Made by a program: the position numbers and the translations under genes. Of a stretch of 64,000 nt of DNA, positions 40,436-48,689 are shown piece after piece; the first letter of the stretch is position 1, and the number at the start of each line of letters is the position of its first letter. The DNA is from Nonomuraea solani (lineage in GTDB: Bacteria; Actinomycetota; Actinomycetes; Streptosporangiales; Streptosporangiaceae), in assembly GCF_900108335.1 (NCBI RefSeq), contig NZ_FNVT01000018.1:124001-188000 (forward strand). Direction: 5' to 3'. The notes beneath the pieces are model-generated. The model saw nothing but the letters and a program-made list of their open reading frames with translations. It ran no database searches and was not told the DNA's origin.

Positions 40436-41197
40436 ATGAGTACTGTGCTGACCGAGTTCGCGGACGGCGTCGCGGTCATCACCATCAACCGGCCCGCGGC
40501 GCGCAACGCCGTGGACCTGGAGACGACGAAGGCGCTCGCGGCGGCGATCGACGAGCTGGAGTCGCGGCCCGACCTGTCGGTGGGGATCCTGACCGGGACC
40601 GGTGGCACGTTCTGCTCCGGCATGGATCTGAGGGCGTTCGCGCGCGGCGAGAAGCCCGCCCTGCCGGGGCGGGGGTTCGCCGGGATCACCGAGCGGCTGC
40701 CGGAGAAGCCGCTGATCGCGGCGGTGGAGGGCTGGGCCGCGGCGGGCGGTTGCGAGCTGGCGCTGGCGGCCGATCTCGTGGTCGCGGCCCGCGATGCCCG
40801 GTTCAGCCTGCCCGAGGTCAAGCGAGGGCTGATCGCGGTGGGAGGCGGGTTGCTGCGGGTGGCGAAGGCGTTGCCGCACCACCTGGCCATGCAGCTCGTG
40901 CTCACCGGTGATCCGTTGACGGCGACGCGGGCGCACGCGTACGGGCTGGTCAACGAGCTGACCGAGCCCGGTGGAGCGCTGGAGGGGGCGCGGGCGCTGG
41001 CCGCCAGGATCGCCGCCAACGCCCCGTTCGCGGTACGGATGTCGAAGCGGGTCCTGTCGTCGTCGGTGGCCTACACCGACGAGGCGGCGTTCGCGGCGCA
41101 GCGGGAGGTGTGGGCCGAGGTGGCGGCCTCCGCCGACGCGCAGGAGGGCGCCCGCGCCTTCGCCGAGAAGCGGGCACCCGTCTGGCGCGACCACTGA
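40436..41197 (+). CDS. Enoyl-CoA hydratase/isomerase (crotonase family)
   Basis: 253 residues. VAVITINRPAARNAVDLETT opens the fold, FCSGMDLRAFARGE is the first oxyanion segment, and GWAAAGGCELALAADLVVAA the second with the Gly-Gly pair. FSLPEVKRGLIAVGGGLLRV holds a Glu at the first catalytic position. It probably hydrates the product of the dehydrogenase just upstream. GAAGGAG precedes the ATG. It is convergent with the long minus-strand operon, 5 bases away. Confidence 0.9.
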   Translation: MSTVLTEFADGVAVITINRPAARNAVDLETTKALAAAIDELESRPDLSVGILTGTGGTFCSGMDLRAFARGEKPALPGRGFAGITERLPEKPLIAAVEGWAAAGGCELALAADLVVAARDARFSLPEVKRGLIAVGGGLLRVAKALPHHLAMQLVLTGDPLTATRAHAYGLVNELTEPGGALEGARALAARIAANAPFAVRMSKRVLSSSVAYTDEAAFAAQREVWAEVAASADAQEGARAFAEKRAPVWRDH

Positions 41198-41202
41198 CCC
41201 GC

Positions 41203-41601
41203 TCAGGCGTCGAGAACGAGCGTGATGGTCTCGGCGACGCAGGCGGGTTCCCGTGCCCCGTCGAGCTCGATGGTGTAGCGCGTGGTGAGCGCGGCGCCGG
41301 CCGCGGTCTCGCGTAGATCGGCGAAGGTGGCCGAGGCCCGCACCCGTGATCCCGCGGTCACGTGTGCGGGGAAGCGGGCCTCGTTGAGGCCGTAGTTGAC
41401 GCGGGCCCGGCCCAGGTCGAGGCGGAAGAGCCGGCTCCCGAAGTGCGGGATCAGCGACAGGGCCAGGTATCCGGGGCCGGACGCGGCGGTGGTGAAGGCG
41501 TTGATGCGCTCCTGGCCGACGACCAGCCAGTCGCTGGGGCCGAGCGGCTCGCCGAGAGCGGTCCTCAGCTCCGCCAGGGACGTGAAGACGCGGGCGGTCA
41601 T
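41203..41601 (-). CDS. Shortened MaoC-like hot-dog protein lacking hydratase loop
   Basis: 132 residues. The start SDWLVVGQERINAFTTA matches the opening of MaoC/NodN-type hydratases, and GYLALSLIPHF then ARVNYGLNEARFPAHVTAGS the later part. Between them a typical member has about 30-35 residues with the catalytic Asp and His (TGDxQxIHxDxxxA...GGTIAH), but here only ASGP remains. I infer an internal in-frame deletion that removes the active site. The frame and composition are otherwise intact, so the protein may still be made. It is the last gene of the operon and overlaps the thiolase by 4 bases. Confidence 0.75.
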   Translation of the reverse strand: MTARVFTSLAELRTALGEPLGPSDWLVVGQERINAFTTAASGPGYLALSLIPHFGSRLFRLDLGRARVNYGLNEARFPAHVTAGSRVRASATFADLRETAAGAALTTRYTIELDGAREPACVAETITLVLDA

Positions 41602-42785
41602 GATGTCACCCGTTCGAAGACGGCCGCCAGGCCCTGGCCGCCGCCGATGCACATGGTCTCCAGGCCGTACCTGGCCTCGCGCCGGCACAGCTCGCGGGAG
41701 AGCGTCGCCAGCATCCGCACGCCGGTGGCGCCGACCGGGTGGCCGAGCGAGATGCCGGAGCCGTGCACGTTCGTACGCTCCAGGTCCTTCTCGCCGAACT
41801 TCCACTCCCTCATGACCGCCAGCGCCTGGGCCGCGAACGCCTCGTTGAGCTCGATGAGGTCCATGTCGGCCAGCGAGAGGCCGGCCCGGCCCAGGGCGGC
41901 CGCGGTGGCGGGCACCGGGCCGATGCCCATGGTTTCCGGCGCGACGCCGGCCACGGCCCAGGACACCAGGCGGACCAGCGGTCGCAGGCCGAGCCGGTCG
42001 GCGGCCTCGGGGGTGGTGACGAGGCACATGGCGGCGGCGTCGTTCTGCCCGCTGGCGTTGCCCGCCGTGACGGTCGCGTCCGGGTCGGAGCCGAGGAGCA
42101 GCGGCTTGAGCCTGGACAGGGACTCCACGGAGGTGTCGGCGCGGGGATGCTCGTCGGCGTCGCCGCTCCCGGTGGGGATGATCTCCTCCGCCAGGACGCC
42201 GCCGGCCTGGGCCTTGACCGCGCGCTGGTGGGACAGGAGGGCCAGTTCGTCCTGTTCGCGGCGCGAGATCGCGTACGCGCGGCGCAGGTTCTCGGCCGTC
42301 TCGATCATGCCGCCGGGGATCGGGTGGCCGCGCCCGCCGGCGGTCTGCCGGGCGCGTACGAGGCTGTCGTGCACGGTGACGCCGTTCCGCGCGCCCCATC
42401 GCATGTCGGTGGAGTAGAACGTGGCGTTGCTCATGCTCTCCGTGCCGCCCGCGACGACGACCTCGTGGACCCCGGTCTGCACCTGCATGGCGGCGTGGAT
42501 GACGGCCTGCAGGCCCGAGCCGCACCGGCGGTCGAGGTGGAGGCCGGGCACGTGGGCGGGCAGGCCGGCGTCGAGCGCGACGACGCGGCCGATCGCGGGG
42601 GCCTCGCTGCTGGCGTTGCAGTGGCCCAGGACGACGTCCTCGATCGCGTCCGGCGCCAGGCCGGTGCGCTCGATGAGGCCCTTGAGCGCGATGACGCCGA
42701 GGTCGGCCGCCGTCAGGCTCCTGAACATCCCGCCGTAGCGGCCTATCGGGGTGCGGACGGGCTCGCAGATGACCGCCTCACGCAT
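41598..42785 (-). CDS. Acetyl-CoA acetyltransferase (thiolase)
   Basis: 395 residues. LHLDRRCGSGLQAVIHAAMQ holds the acylated Cys, IELNEAFAAQALAVMREW the NEAF motif, SGISLGHPVGATGVRML the His, and LETMCIGGGQGLAAVFE the second Cys, so the enzyme is complete. It would cleave the 3-oxoacyl-CoA made by the SDRs. It overlaps the hydratase-type gene upstream by 8 bases and the MaoC gene downstream by 4. Confidence 0.92.
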   Translation of the reverse strand: MREAVICEPVRTPIGRYGGMFRSLTAADLGVIALKGLIERTGLAPDAIEDVVLGHCNASSEAPAIGRVVALDAGLPAHVPGLHLDRRCGSGLQAVIHAAMQVQTGVHEVVVAGGTESMSNATFYSTDMRWGARNGVTVHDSLVRARQTAGGRGHPIPGGMIETAENLRRAYAISRREQDELALLSHQRAVKAQAGGVLAEEIIPTGSGDADEHPRADTSVESLSRLKPLLLGSDPDATVTAGNASGQNDAAAMCLVTTPEAADRLGLRPLVRLVSWAVAGVAPETMGIGPVPATAAALGRAGLSLADMDLIELNEAFAAQALAVMREWKFGEKDLERTNVHGSGISLGHPVGATGVRMLATLSRELCRREARYGLETMCIGGGQGLAAVFERVTS

Positions 42786-43638
42786 GGCCGGCCCCTTCCA
42801 GTTCGATCGTCAAGGTGCTGCGGGGCTCGGAGTCGGCGCCGTACACGCCCAGAGTGAGCGGGGGGTCCTCGACGCGCCGGAGTTCGGCGCTCTGGCCGCA
42901 GAACAGGGGTCCCCGGTTCCGGTGCCGCACGCGGACGACCCCGCCCTGGTGTCCTTCGAGGCGGAGCACCTCCGCGAGGGCGAGCGTCATCAGGGGGCCG
43001 TGCACGACCAGGCCGGGGTAGCCCTCGACGCGGGTGGCGTACGGCCAGTCGTAGTGGATGCGATGGGGGTTCGCGGTCGCCGCGCTGAAGCGCATCAGAA
43101 GGGTCGGATCCGTGGCGAAACGCCACGCCCACTCCCCCACTCGGGTGAAGGGCGCTCCGGCGGGGGTCGCGTCCGGCGGGTCTGGGAAGGGAGACGCGGC
43201 GGGTCCGGCGTCCCGGTAGATGAGGTCCTGGCGTTCCTCGATCGCGAGCTTGTCGTGCTCGTCGTACAGGCTGGTGACGACGGTCACGACGACGAGGAGG
43301 CCCGAGCGGCCGGACTTCTCGGTGACCGACTCCACGCGCGCCTCGCGGCGGACCGTGCCGCCGACCGTGAGCGGGGCGTGGAAGACGACCTCGCCACCGG
43401 CGAACATCCGGCGCGGCAGCTCCACCGGCGGCAGGAACGACCCGCGCGCCGGGTGGCCGTCGGCGCCGAGCGCGGACGAGCGGGGCCAGCGGGCCAGGGC
43501 GAGCCAGTGCCACAGCGGCGGGAGGACGTCTCCCGGGCCGATCGCGGGCGTGCCGTCGTCGAACAGCGCCGACAGGGCCACCACGGGCTGGGGGTCGACC
43601 GTCTCGGTCGTGACGACGGTGTGCGGTCGCCAGCTCAC
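42778..43638 (-). CDS. HTD2/FAS1-type hydratase (itaconyl-CoA or mesaconyl-CoA hydratase-like)
   Basis: 286 residues, double hot-dog. The N-terminal half ([40 protein letters not shown]) is the FAS1-like domain. The C-terminal half holds the active residues in [20 protein letters not shown] and [15 protein letters not shown], with Asp/Asn-His in the expected places. This family includes mesaconyl-CoA C4 hydratase and itaconyl-CoA hydratase. The CitE-like and CaiB-like neighbours support a C5 dicarboxyl-CoA substrate. GTG start overlapping the SDR stop. Confidence 0.82.
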   Translation of the reverse strand: MSWRPHTVVTTETVDPQPVVALSALFDDGTPAIGPGDVLPPLWHWLALARWPRSSALGADGHPARGSFLPPVELPRRMFAGGEVVFHAPLTVGGTVRREARVESVTEKSGRSGLLVVVTVVTSLYDEHDKLAIEERQDLIYRDAGPAASPFPDPPDATPAGAPFTRVGEWAWRFATDPTLLMRFSAATANPHRIHYDWPYATRVEGYPGLVVHGPLMTLALAEVLRLEGHQGGVVRVRHRNRGPLFCGQSAELRRVEDPPLTLGVYGADSEPRSTLTIELEGAGHA

Positions 43639-44363
43639 ATGAACCGTCCGCCGGTGACTTCGAGCACGGTGCCGGTCATGTACGAGGACAGGTCGCAGGC
43701 CAGGAACAGGGCCACCGAGGCGACCTCGTGCACCTCGCCCGCCCGTCCCATCGGGATCTCGGCCAGCTTCTGGTCCCACGCCTTCCGCGGCATCGCCTCG
43801 GTCATGGCCGAGCGGATCAGGCCCGGCTGGATGGCGTTGACCCGCACGCCGTGGTGGGCCAGCTCCTTGGCGGCGGCCTTGGACAGGCCGACGATGCCGG
43901 CCTTGGCGGCGGAGTAGTTGGTCTGGCCGACCATGCCGACCTTCCCCGACAGGGAGGAGATGTTCACGATCGCGCCGCTCTTCTGCTCGCGCATGACGGC
44001 GGCGGCCTTGCGGGTGCCGTTCCAGGTGCCCTTGAGGTGCACGTCGATGACCTGGTCGAACTGCTCCTCGGTCATCGTGCGCAGGGTCGCGTCCCGGGTG
44101 ATCCCGGCGTTGTTGACCATGACGTCCAGCGAGCCGAACGCCTCCAGCGCCGTCGCGATCAGGGCGTCCACGTCGGCGGCGCGGGTGACGTCGCACCGGG
44201 CCGCCCGGGCGGGGCCGAGCTTCTCGGCCGCGGCTTCGGCGGCCTCCAGGTTGAGGTCGCCGATGACGACCCGGGCTCCGTGGCCGGCGAAGAGCTCCGC
44301 GATGGCGAGCCCGATGCCCTGGGCGGCGCCGGTGACGACCGCGGTCTTGCCGTTGAGCAGCAT
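43635..44363 (-). CDS. SDR, FabG-like 3-hydroxyacyl-CoA dehydrogenase
   Basis: 242 residues. [20 protein letters not shown] binds NAD(P), [20 protein letters not shown] is very like FabG, Ser of [12 protein letters not shown], Tyr-Lys of [20 protein letters not shown]. In a beta-oxidation operon it most likely oxidises 3-hydroxyacyl-CoA. It is 9 bases from the dehydrogenase gene upstream and overlaps the hydratase downstream. Confidence 0.88.
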   Translation of the reverse strand: MLLNGKTAVVTGAAQGIGLAIAELFAGHGARVVIGDLNLEAAEAAAEKLGPARAARCDVTRAADVDALIATALEAFGSLDVMVNNAGITRDATLRTMTEEQFDQVIDVHLKGTWNGTRKAAAVMREQKSGAIVNISSLSGKVGMVGQTNYSAAKAGIVGLSKAAAKELAHHGVRVNAIQPGLIRSAMTEAMPRKAWDQKLAEIPMGRAGEVHEVASVALFLACDLSSYMTGTVLEVTGGRFM

Positions 44364-44372
44364 CTTGTTCCC

Positions 44373-45527
44373 TCAGGTGATGGGGTTGCGGGCGATCAGC
44401 TGGGCCGCGATGACGTTGCGCTGGATCTCGTTGGTGCCCTCGCCGAGGATCATCAGCGGGGCGTCCCGGAAGTAGCGCTCGACGTCGAACTCCTTGGAGT
44501 AGCCGTAGCCGCCGTGCACGCGCATCGCGTCCAGCGCCACCTGCATGGCGGCCTCGGAGGCGAACAGCTTGGCCATGCCGGCCTCCATGTCGGCGCGGGC
44601 GCCCTCGTCGAGCCGGCGGGCGGCGTCCGAGGTCAGCAGCCGGGCCGCCTGGACCTTGGTCGCCATGTCGGCCAGCAGGTTGCCCACCGACTGGTGTCTC
44701 CAGATCGGCTTGCCGAACGACTCGCGTTCCTGCGCGTACCGCACCGCGTCGTCGAGCGCGGCCTGGGCGACGCCGACCGCGCGGGCGGCGACCTGGATCC
44801 TGCCGACCTCCAGGCCGCGCATCATGTGCGTCCAGCCCTGGTCCGGCTCGCCGCCGAGCACGGCGGAGGCGGGGACCCGCATCTCGTCGAAGACGAGCTC
44901 GCAGGACTCGACGCCGCGGTAGCCGAGCTTGGGCAGGTTCTTGGAGACGGTCAGGCCGTCGCCGGGCTCGACGAGGAGCACGCTCATGCCCCGGTGCGCC
45001 GGCTTCGCGTCCGGGTCGGTCAGGCAGAGCAGGCCGAGGAGGCCGGAGTGGCGGGCGTTGGTGATCCAGGTCTTCGACCCGGTGATCACCAGGTCGCCGC
45101 CGTCCCGGCGGGCGTGCGTGCGCATCGCCTGCAGGTCGCTGCCGCCGCCGGGCTCGGTGAGCGCCATCGCCGCCCTGATCGTGCCGTCGGCCATGCCGGG
45201 AAGGTAGCGTTCGCGCTGGTCAGGGGTGCCGAACGTACGAATCAGGTAGGTGATCACCGAGTGCCCGCCGATGGCGCCGGCCAGGCTCATCCAGCCGCGG
45301 GCCAGCTCCTCGGTCACCCGGGCGAAGCACTCGGTGCTCACATCCACGCCGCCGTGCTCGGCGGGGGCGAGCAGGCCGAAGAAGCCGAGCTTCTTCATCT
45401 CCTCGATGAACTCGGCGGGGTAGGCGTCCACGGACTCGTAGTCCCGAACCCGGGGTCGCACCCGCTCGTCGACGAATTCGCCGGCCAGGGCGACGATCTC
45501 CCGTTCGTCCTCGGTCAGTGCGCTCAT
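44373..45527 (-). CDS. Acyl-CoA dehydrogenase
   Basis: 384 residues. RAAMALTEPGGGSDLQAMRT and LVITGSKTWITNARHSGLLG are the FAD regions. The C-terminal MRVHGGYGYSKEFDVERYFR and MILGEGTNEIQRNVIAAQLI are typical, with Glu of GEGTNE at the short-branched/isovaleryl-type location. Its position between the CitE-like lyase and the HTD2-type hydratase mirrors the acyl-CoA dehydrogenase of itaconate gene clusters. ATGA overlap with the lyase. Confidence 0.9.
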   Translation of the reverse strand: MSALTEDEREIVALAGEFVDERVRPRVRDYESVDAYPAEFIEEMKKLGFFGLLAPAEHGGVDVSTECFARVTEELARGWMSLAGAIGGHSVITYLIRTFGTPDQRERYLPGMADGTIRAAMALTEPGGGSDLQAMRTHARRDGGDLVITGSKTWITNARHSGLLGLLCLTDPDAKPAHRGMSVLLVEPGDGLTVSKNLPKLGYRGVESCELVFDEMRVPASAVLGGEPDQGWTHMMRGLEVGRIQVAARAVGVAQAALDDAVRYAQERESFGKPIWRHQSVGNLLADMATKVQAARLLTSDAARRLDEGARADMEAGMAKLFASEAAMQVALDAMRVHGGYGYSKEFDVERYFRDAPLMILGEGTNEIQRNVIAAQLIARNPIT

Positions 45528-46342
45528 GATCGCTCTCCGCTTCGTTCTGTTCGCAGGATCCGGTGGGCGCGGTCGGCCACGGGTTTGTCCACCATGTGCC
45601 CGTCGATGACGGCGACGCCGCCGCCCGCGCCTTCGACGATCGATCGGGCCCAGCGCACCTCGTCGTCGCCGGGGCGCAGGGCCTCCTCGGCGACGGGGAC
45701 CTGGTTCGGGTGGACGCACAACTTCCCGGTGAAGCCGAGCCGGCGGGCGTGGCGGGCGTCGTCGCGTACCGGCTCCGGGTTCCGTACGTCGCCGGTCACG
45801 CCGTCCACCGGCGGGGCGAGGCCCGCGGCGGCGGAGGCGAGCACCAGGGCGGCGCGCGCCGCGGCCAGGGCCGTTCGGTCGTCCGGGGCGACGCCGAGCT
45901 GCGCGGCCAGGTCGAAGGCGCCGAACGCGAGCCGCTCCACTCCGGGCACGGCGGCGATGGCGGGCGCCCCGATCACGCCGGCGGCGGTCTCGATCAGGGC
46001 GATCAGGCAGGTGAGGCGGCCGGCCAGGCCCCGCAGCGCGGCGGTGTCCTCGGCCTTGGGCACCATGACCGCGCACGCGAACCCGGCGATCGCCCACACG
46101 TCCGCGTCGTGCCAGGGGGTGCCGGGCGGATTGATCCGCACCGCGCACGTGTGGCCGGCGGCCAGCCAGGCGGCCACGTGCTCACGGGCCTCGGGCTTGT
46201 GCCCGGCGGGCACCGCGTCCTCCAGGTCGAGGACGACGAGGCCGGGCGCCGCGGCGTGGGCCTTGGCGAAGCGCTCCGGGCGGTCGCCGGGGACGAACAG
46301 GAGGGTACGCGCGTCGCGTACACGATGGGCGAGCGGCGTCAT
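45524..46342 (-). CDS. CitE-like lyase (citramalyl-CoA lyase-like)
   Basis: 272 residues, HpcH/HpaI-CitE TIM barrel. LLFVPGDRPERFAKAHA, VVLDLEDAVPAGHKPEAREH (Glu-Asp metal ligand), VRINPPGTPWHDAD (active Arg), MVPKAED, LIALIETAAGVIGAP (Glu) and GFTGKLCVHPNQVPVAEEAL are all present. The family splits malyl-, methylmalyl- or citramalyl-CoA. With a CaiB-type transferase and HTD2-type hydratase at each side, (S)-citramalyl-CoA cleavage to acetyl-CoA and pyruvate is a reasonable hypothesis. It overlaps both neighbours by 4 bases. Confidence 0.87.
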   Translation of the reverse strand: MTPLAHRVRDARTLLFVPGDRPERFAKAHAAAPGLVVLDLEDAVPAGHKPEAREHVAAWLAAGHTCAVRINPPGTPWHDADVWAIAGFACAVMVPKAEDTAALRGLAGRLTCLIALIETAAGVIGAPAIAAVPGVERLAFGAFDLAAQLGVAPDDRTALAAARAALVLASAAAGLAPPVDGVTGDVRNPEPVRDDARHARRLGFTGKLCVHPNQVPVAEEALRPGDDEVRWARSIVEGAGGGVAVIDGHMVDKPVADRAHRILRTERSGERS

Positions 46343-47541
46343 CCCGCGTCCTCGGTCGTCCGGATGACGCCGTTCTTGCGCAGCGCCGCCAGGTCGTCGT
46401 CGGACAGTCCCAGCTCGTTCCGGAGCACCTCGTCGGTGTCGCGGCCCACCGGCGGGGCCGGGAGCGGGGGTGACTGCTCGCCGTCGATCACCACGGGCGA
46501 TCCGGGCGCCCAGTGCGTGCCCACCCCGGGCTGCCGGATCTCCCCCATCAGCGGCATTCCGGGCAGCAGTTCGGCCAGCTCGGCGAGGTTGCGGTACCTC
46601 GACCACAGCACGCTCGTGGAGCGCAGAGCCTCTTCGGCCTCGGCGAGCGTCCGCGTCTCGAACCAGCCCGCGACCAGGTCACCGAGCACCTTGCGGTGCC
46701 GGAAACGCTGCGACTCCTCCGCCAGGTCGGCCCCGAGCGCGGTGCCCAGCGCGGACACCACCTCGGTGAGGCCGGTGGCGGCCAGGAGGTCGCGCCAGTG
46801 GCGGGCGGTGAGCGCCACGATCATCAGCCGCCCGCCGTCGGCGGTGCCGAAGTCGCGGCCGAACGTGCCGTAGACGTGGTTGCCGTCGCGTTCCCGCGAA
46901 GGGCCGCTCAATTGCGCCTCGGCCAGGTAGCCGAGGTTGCCCGCGGTCGCCAGGGCGACGTCCTCCAGCGCGACCCGCACCTGCCGCCCCTCCCCCGTGA
47001 GCAGGCGGTCCCGTTCGGCGGCGAGCAGGCCGGCGGCCAGGTAGAGCCCGGCGGCGACGTCCCAGGCGGGCACCACGGTGTTGATCGGGCCGGAGGCGTT
47101 CTCCGGGCCGGTGAGCAGCGGGAATCCGGTCGCCGCCTGGACGGTGTAGTCGACCGCGGCCCCGCCGTCGCGGCGGCCGGTGAGCAGCACGTGGATCACG
47201 TCGGGGCGGCGTGCCCGCAACGCCTCGAAGGTCAGCTCCGGGTAGCGGCCGGTGTTGGCGATCACGATCCCGCCACCGCCGACGACCAGGTCGGCGGCGA
47301 GCCGGCGGCCCTGCTCGGCGGACAGGTCCACCTCGATGGCGCGCTTGCCCTTGTTCAGCCCGGACCAGTACAGGCTCGTCCCGCTCTCGGCCAGCGGCGC
47401 ACGTGTACGGTCCACCGCCCCGCCGATCGGCTCGACCCGGATCACGTCCGCGCCGAGCTGCGCGAGGGTCATCCCGCTGAGCGGCGTCGCCACGTAGCTG
47501 GAGATCTCGACGATCCGCAGGCCCCGCAGCGGCCGGGTCAC
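46339..47541 (-). CDS. Class III CoA-transferase (CaiB/BaiF family)
   Basis: 400 residues. LRGLRIVEISSYVATPLSGM, LAQLGADVIRVEPIGGAVDR and WSGLNKGKRAIEVDLSAEQG are diagnostic. The C-terminal GIGTHWAPG-like segment reads QPGVGTHWAPGSPVVIDG. The catalytic Asp expected in a NPRxxYxxxxGxG... region is less clear; the middle (IHVLLTGRRDGGAAVDYTVQ) keeps an Asp. It would move CoA from a donor such as succinyl-CoA to a carboxylic acid. GTG start overlapping the dehydrogenase stop. Confidence 0.85.
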   Translation of the reverse strand: MTRPLRGLRIVEISSYVATPLSGMTLAQLGADVIRVEPIGGAVDRTRAPLAESGTSLYWSGLNKGKRAIEVDLSAEQGRRLAADLVVGGGGIVIANTGRYPELTFEALRARRPDVIHVLLTGRRDGGAAVDYTVQAATGFPLLTGPENASGPINTVVPAWDVAAGLYLAAGLLAAERDRLLTGEGRQVRVALEDVALATAGNLGYLAEAQLSGPSRERDGNHVYGTFGRDFGTADGGRLMIVALTARHWRDLLAATGLTEVVSALGTALGADLAEESQRFRHRKVLGDLVAGWFETRTLAEAEEALRSTSVLWSRYRNLAELAELLPGMPLMGEIRQPGVGTHWAPGSPVVIDGEQSPPLPAPPVGRDTDEVLRNELGLSDDDLAALRKNGVIRTTEDAG

Positions 47542-48686
47542 CGGTGCGCCCCCTTGAGCAACTGCTTGGCGATGATGACCTTCTGCACCTCGCTCGTGCC
47601 CTCGTACAGCCGGAACAGGCGGGCGTCGCGGTAGAACCGCTCGACCGGGACCGACCGCATGTAGCCCAGGCCGCCGTGGATCTGGACGGCGCGGTCGGCC
47701 ACCCGGCCGACCATCTCCGAGCAGAACAATTTCGCGCACGAGGGCGCCATGCGCCGGTCGCCGCCGTCGTCGTAGGCGCGCGCCGCCTCCATCACCATCG
47801 CCCGCCCGGCCATGAGCTCGGTCTGCGACTCCGCGAGCATCGCCTGCACCTGCTGGAACTCCGCGATGGGACGCCCGCCCTGCCGGCTGGCCGCCGCGTG
47901 GGCGACGCTCTCCTCGACCAGCCGCTGGGCGAGCCCGACGCAGATCGCCGCGATGTGCAGCCGGCCACGTGCCAGCGAGCGCATGGCGGCCGCGAAGCCC
48001 TCGCCCTCGACCCCGCCGACCAGCGCGGACTCGGGCACGAAGACGTCGTCGAGAAAGACCTCCGCGGTGTGCGCGCCGCGCTGGCCCATCTTCTCGTCCT
48101 TGGGGCCGACCCGCAGTCCTTCCGCGCCGGACTCGACCACGAAGACCGAGATGCCCTTGGTCCCCTCGGTGTCGGCGTTGGTCCTGGCGAAGACCATGAA
48201 CAGGTCGGCCCGGTCGGCGTTGGTGATGAAGCGTTTCTGGCCGGTGATCCGGTAGCCTCCCTCGGCCCGGACCGCCCGGGTCCGCAGCCCGCTCGGGTCC
48301 GAGCCGGCCTCGGACTCGGTCAGCGCGAACGACGCGATCTTGGTGCCGGCGGCCAGCTCGGGCAGGTGCCGCCGCCGCTGTTCGTCGGTGCCGAAGTTGA
48401 CCAGCACCTGGCCGGCGATGCCGTTGTTGGTGCCGACCATCGAGCGGAAGGCCGGCGTGGTGTAGCCGAGCTCCATCGCCAGTCGCACGTCCTCGGTCAT
48501 GGTGAACCCGAGCCCGCCGTGCTCCTCCGGCAGCGCGAAGCCGAACAGCCCCATGCCGGCCGCCTTGGCGCGGATGGCCTCGGGGATCTCGTCGGTCTGC
48601 TCGATGACGTCTTCCGCGGGCACGACCTCCTTGCGTACGAAGGTGCGCACGGCGGCCAGCACCGCCTGGAACGCTTCGGTCTCCAC
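47538..48686 (-). CDS. Acyl-CoA dehydrogenase
   Basis: 382 residues. KIASFALTESEAGSDPSGLR and YRITGQKRFITNADRADLFM are FAD-contact regions. QIHGGLGYMRSVPVERFYRD and RLFRLYEGTSEVQKVIIAKQ close the protein, with Glu of EGTSE as the likely base. It starts with GTG at 48686, three bases after the ligase stop codon (48690), and ends in a 4-base overlap with the CoA-transferase. It is one of three such enzymes in the island, distinct in sequence from the others. Confidence 0.9.
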   Translation of the reverse strand: METEAFQAVLAAVRTFVRKEVVPAEDVIEQTDEIPEAIRAKAAGMGLFGFALPEEHGGLGFTMTEDVRLAMELGYTTPAFRSMVGTNNGIAGQVLVNFGTDEQRRRHLPELAAGTKIASFALTESEAGSDPSGLRTRAVRAEGGYRITGQKRFITNADRADLFMVFARTNADTEGTKGISVFVVESGAEGLRVGPKDEKMGQRGAHTAEVFLDDVFVPESALVGGVEGEGFAAAMRSLARGRLHIAAICVGLAQRLVEESVAHAAASRQGGRPIAEFQQVQAMLAESQTELMAGRAMVMEAARAYDDGGDRRMAPSCAKLFCSEMVGRVADRAVQIHGGLGYMRSVPVERFYRDARLFRLYEGTSEVQKVIIAKQLLKGAHR

Positions 48687-48689
48687 TGT

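Noticed and set aside
43728-46367. 879-residue open frame on the plus strand
   Set aside because: It lies opposite the SDR, dehydrogenase and CitE genes; its composition is that of an antisense frame.
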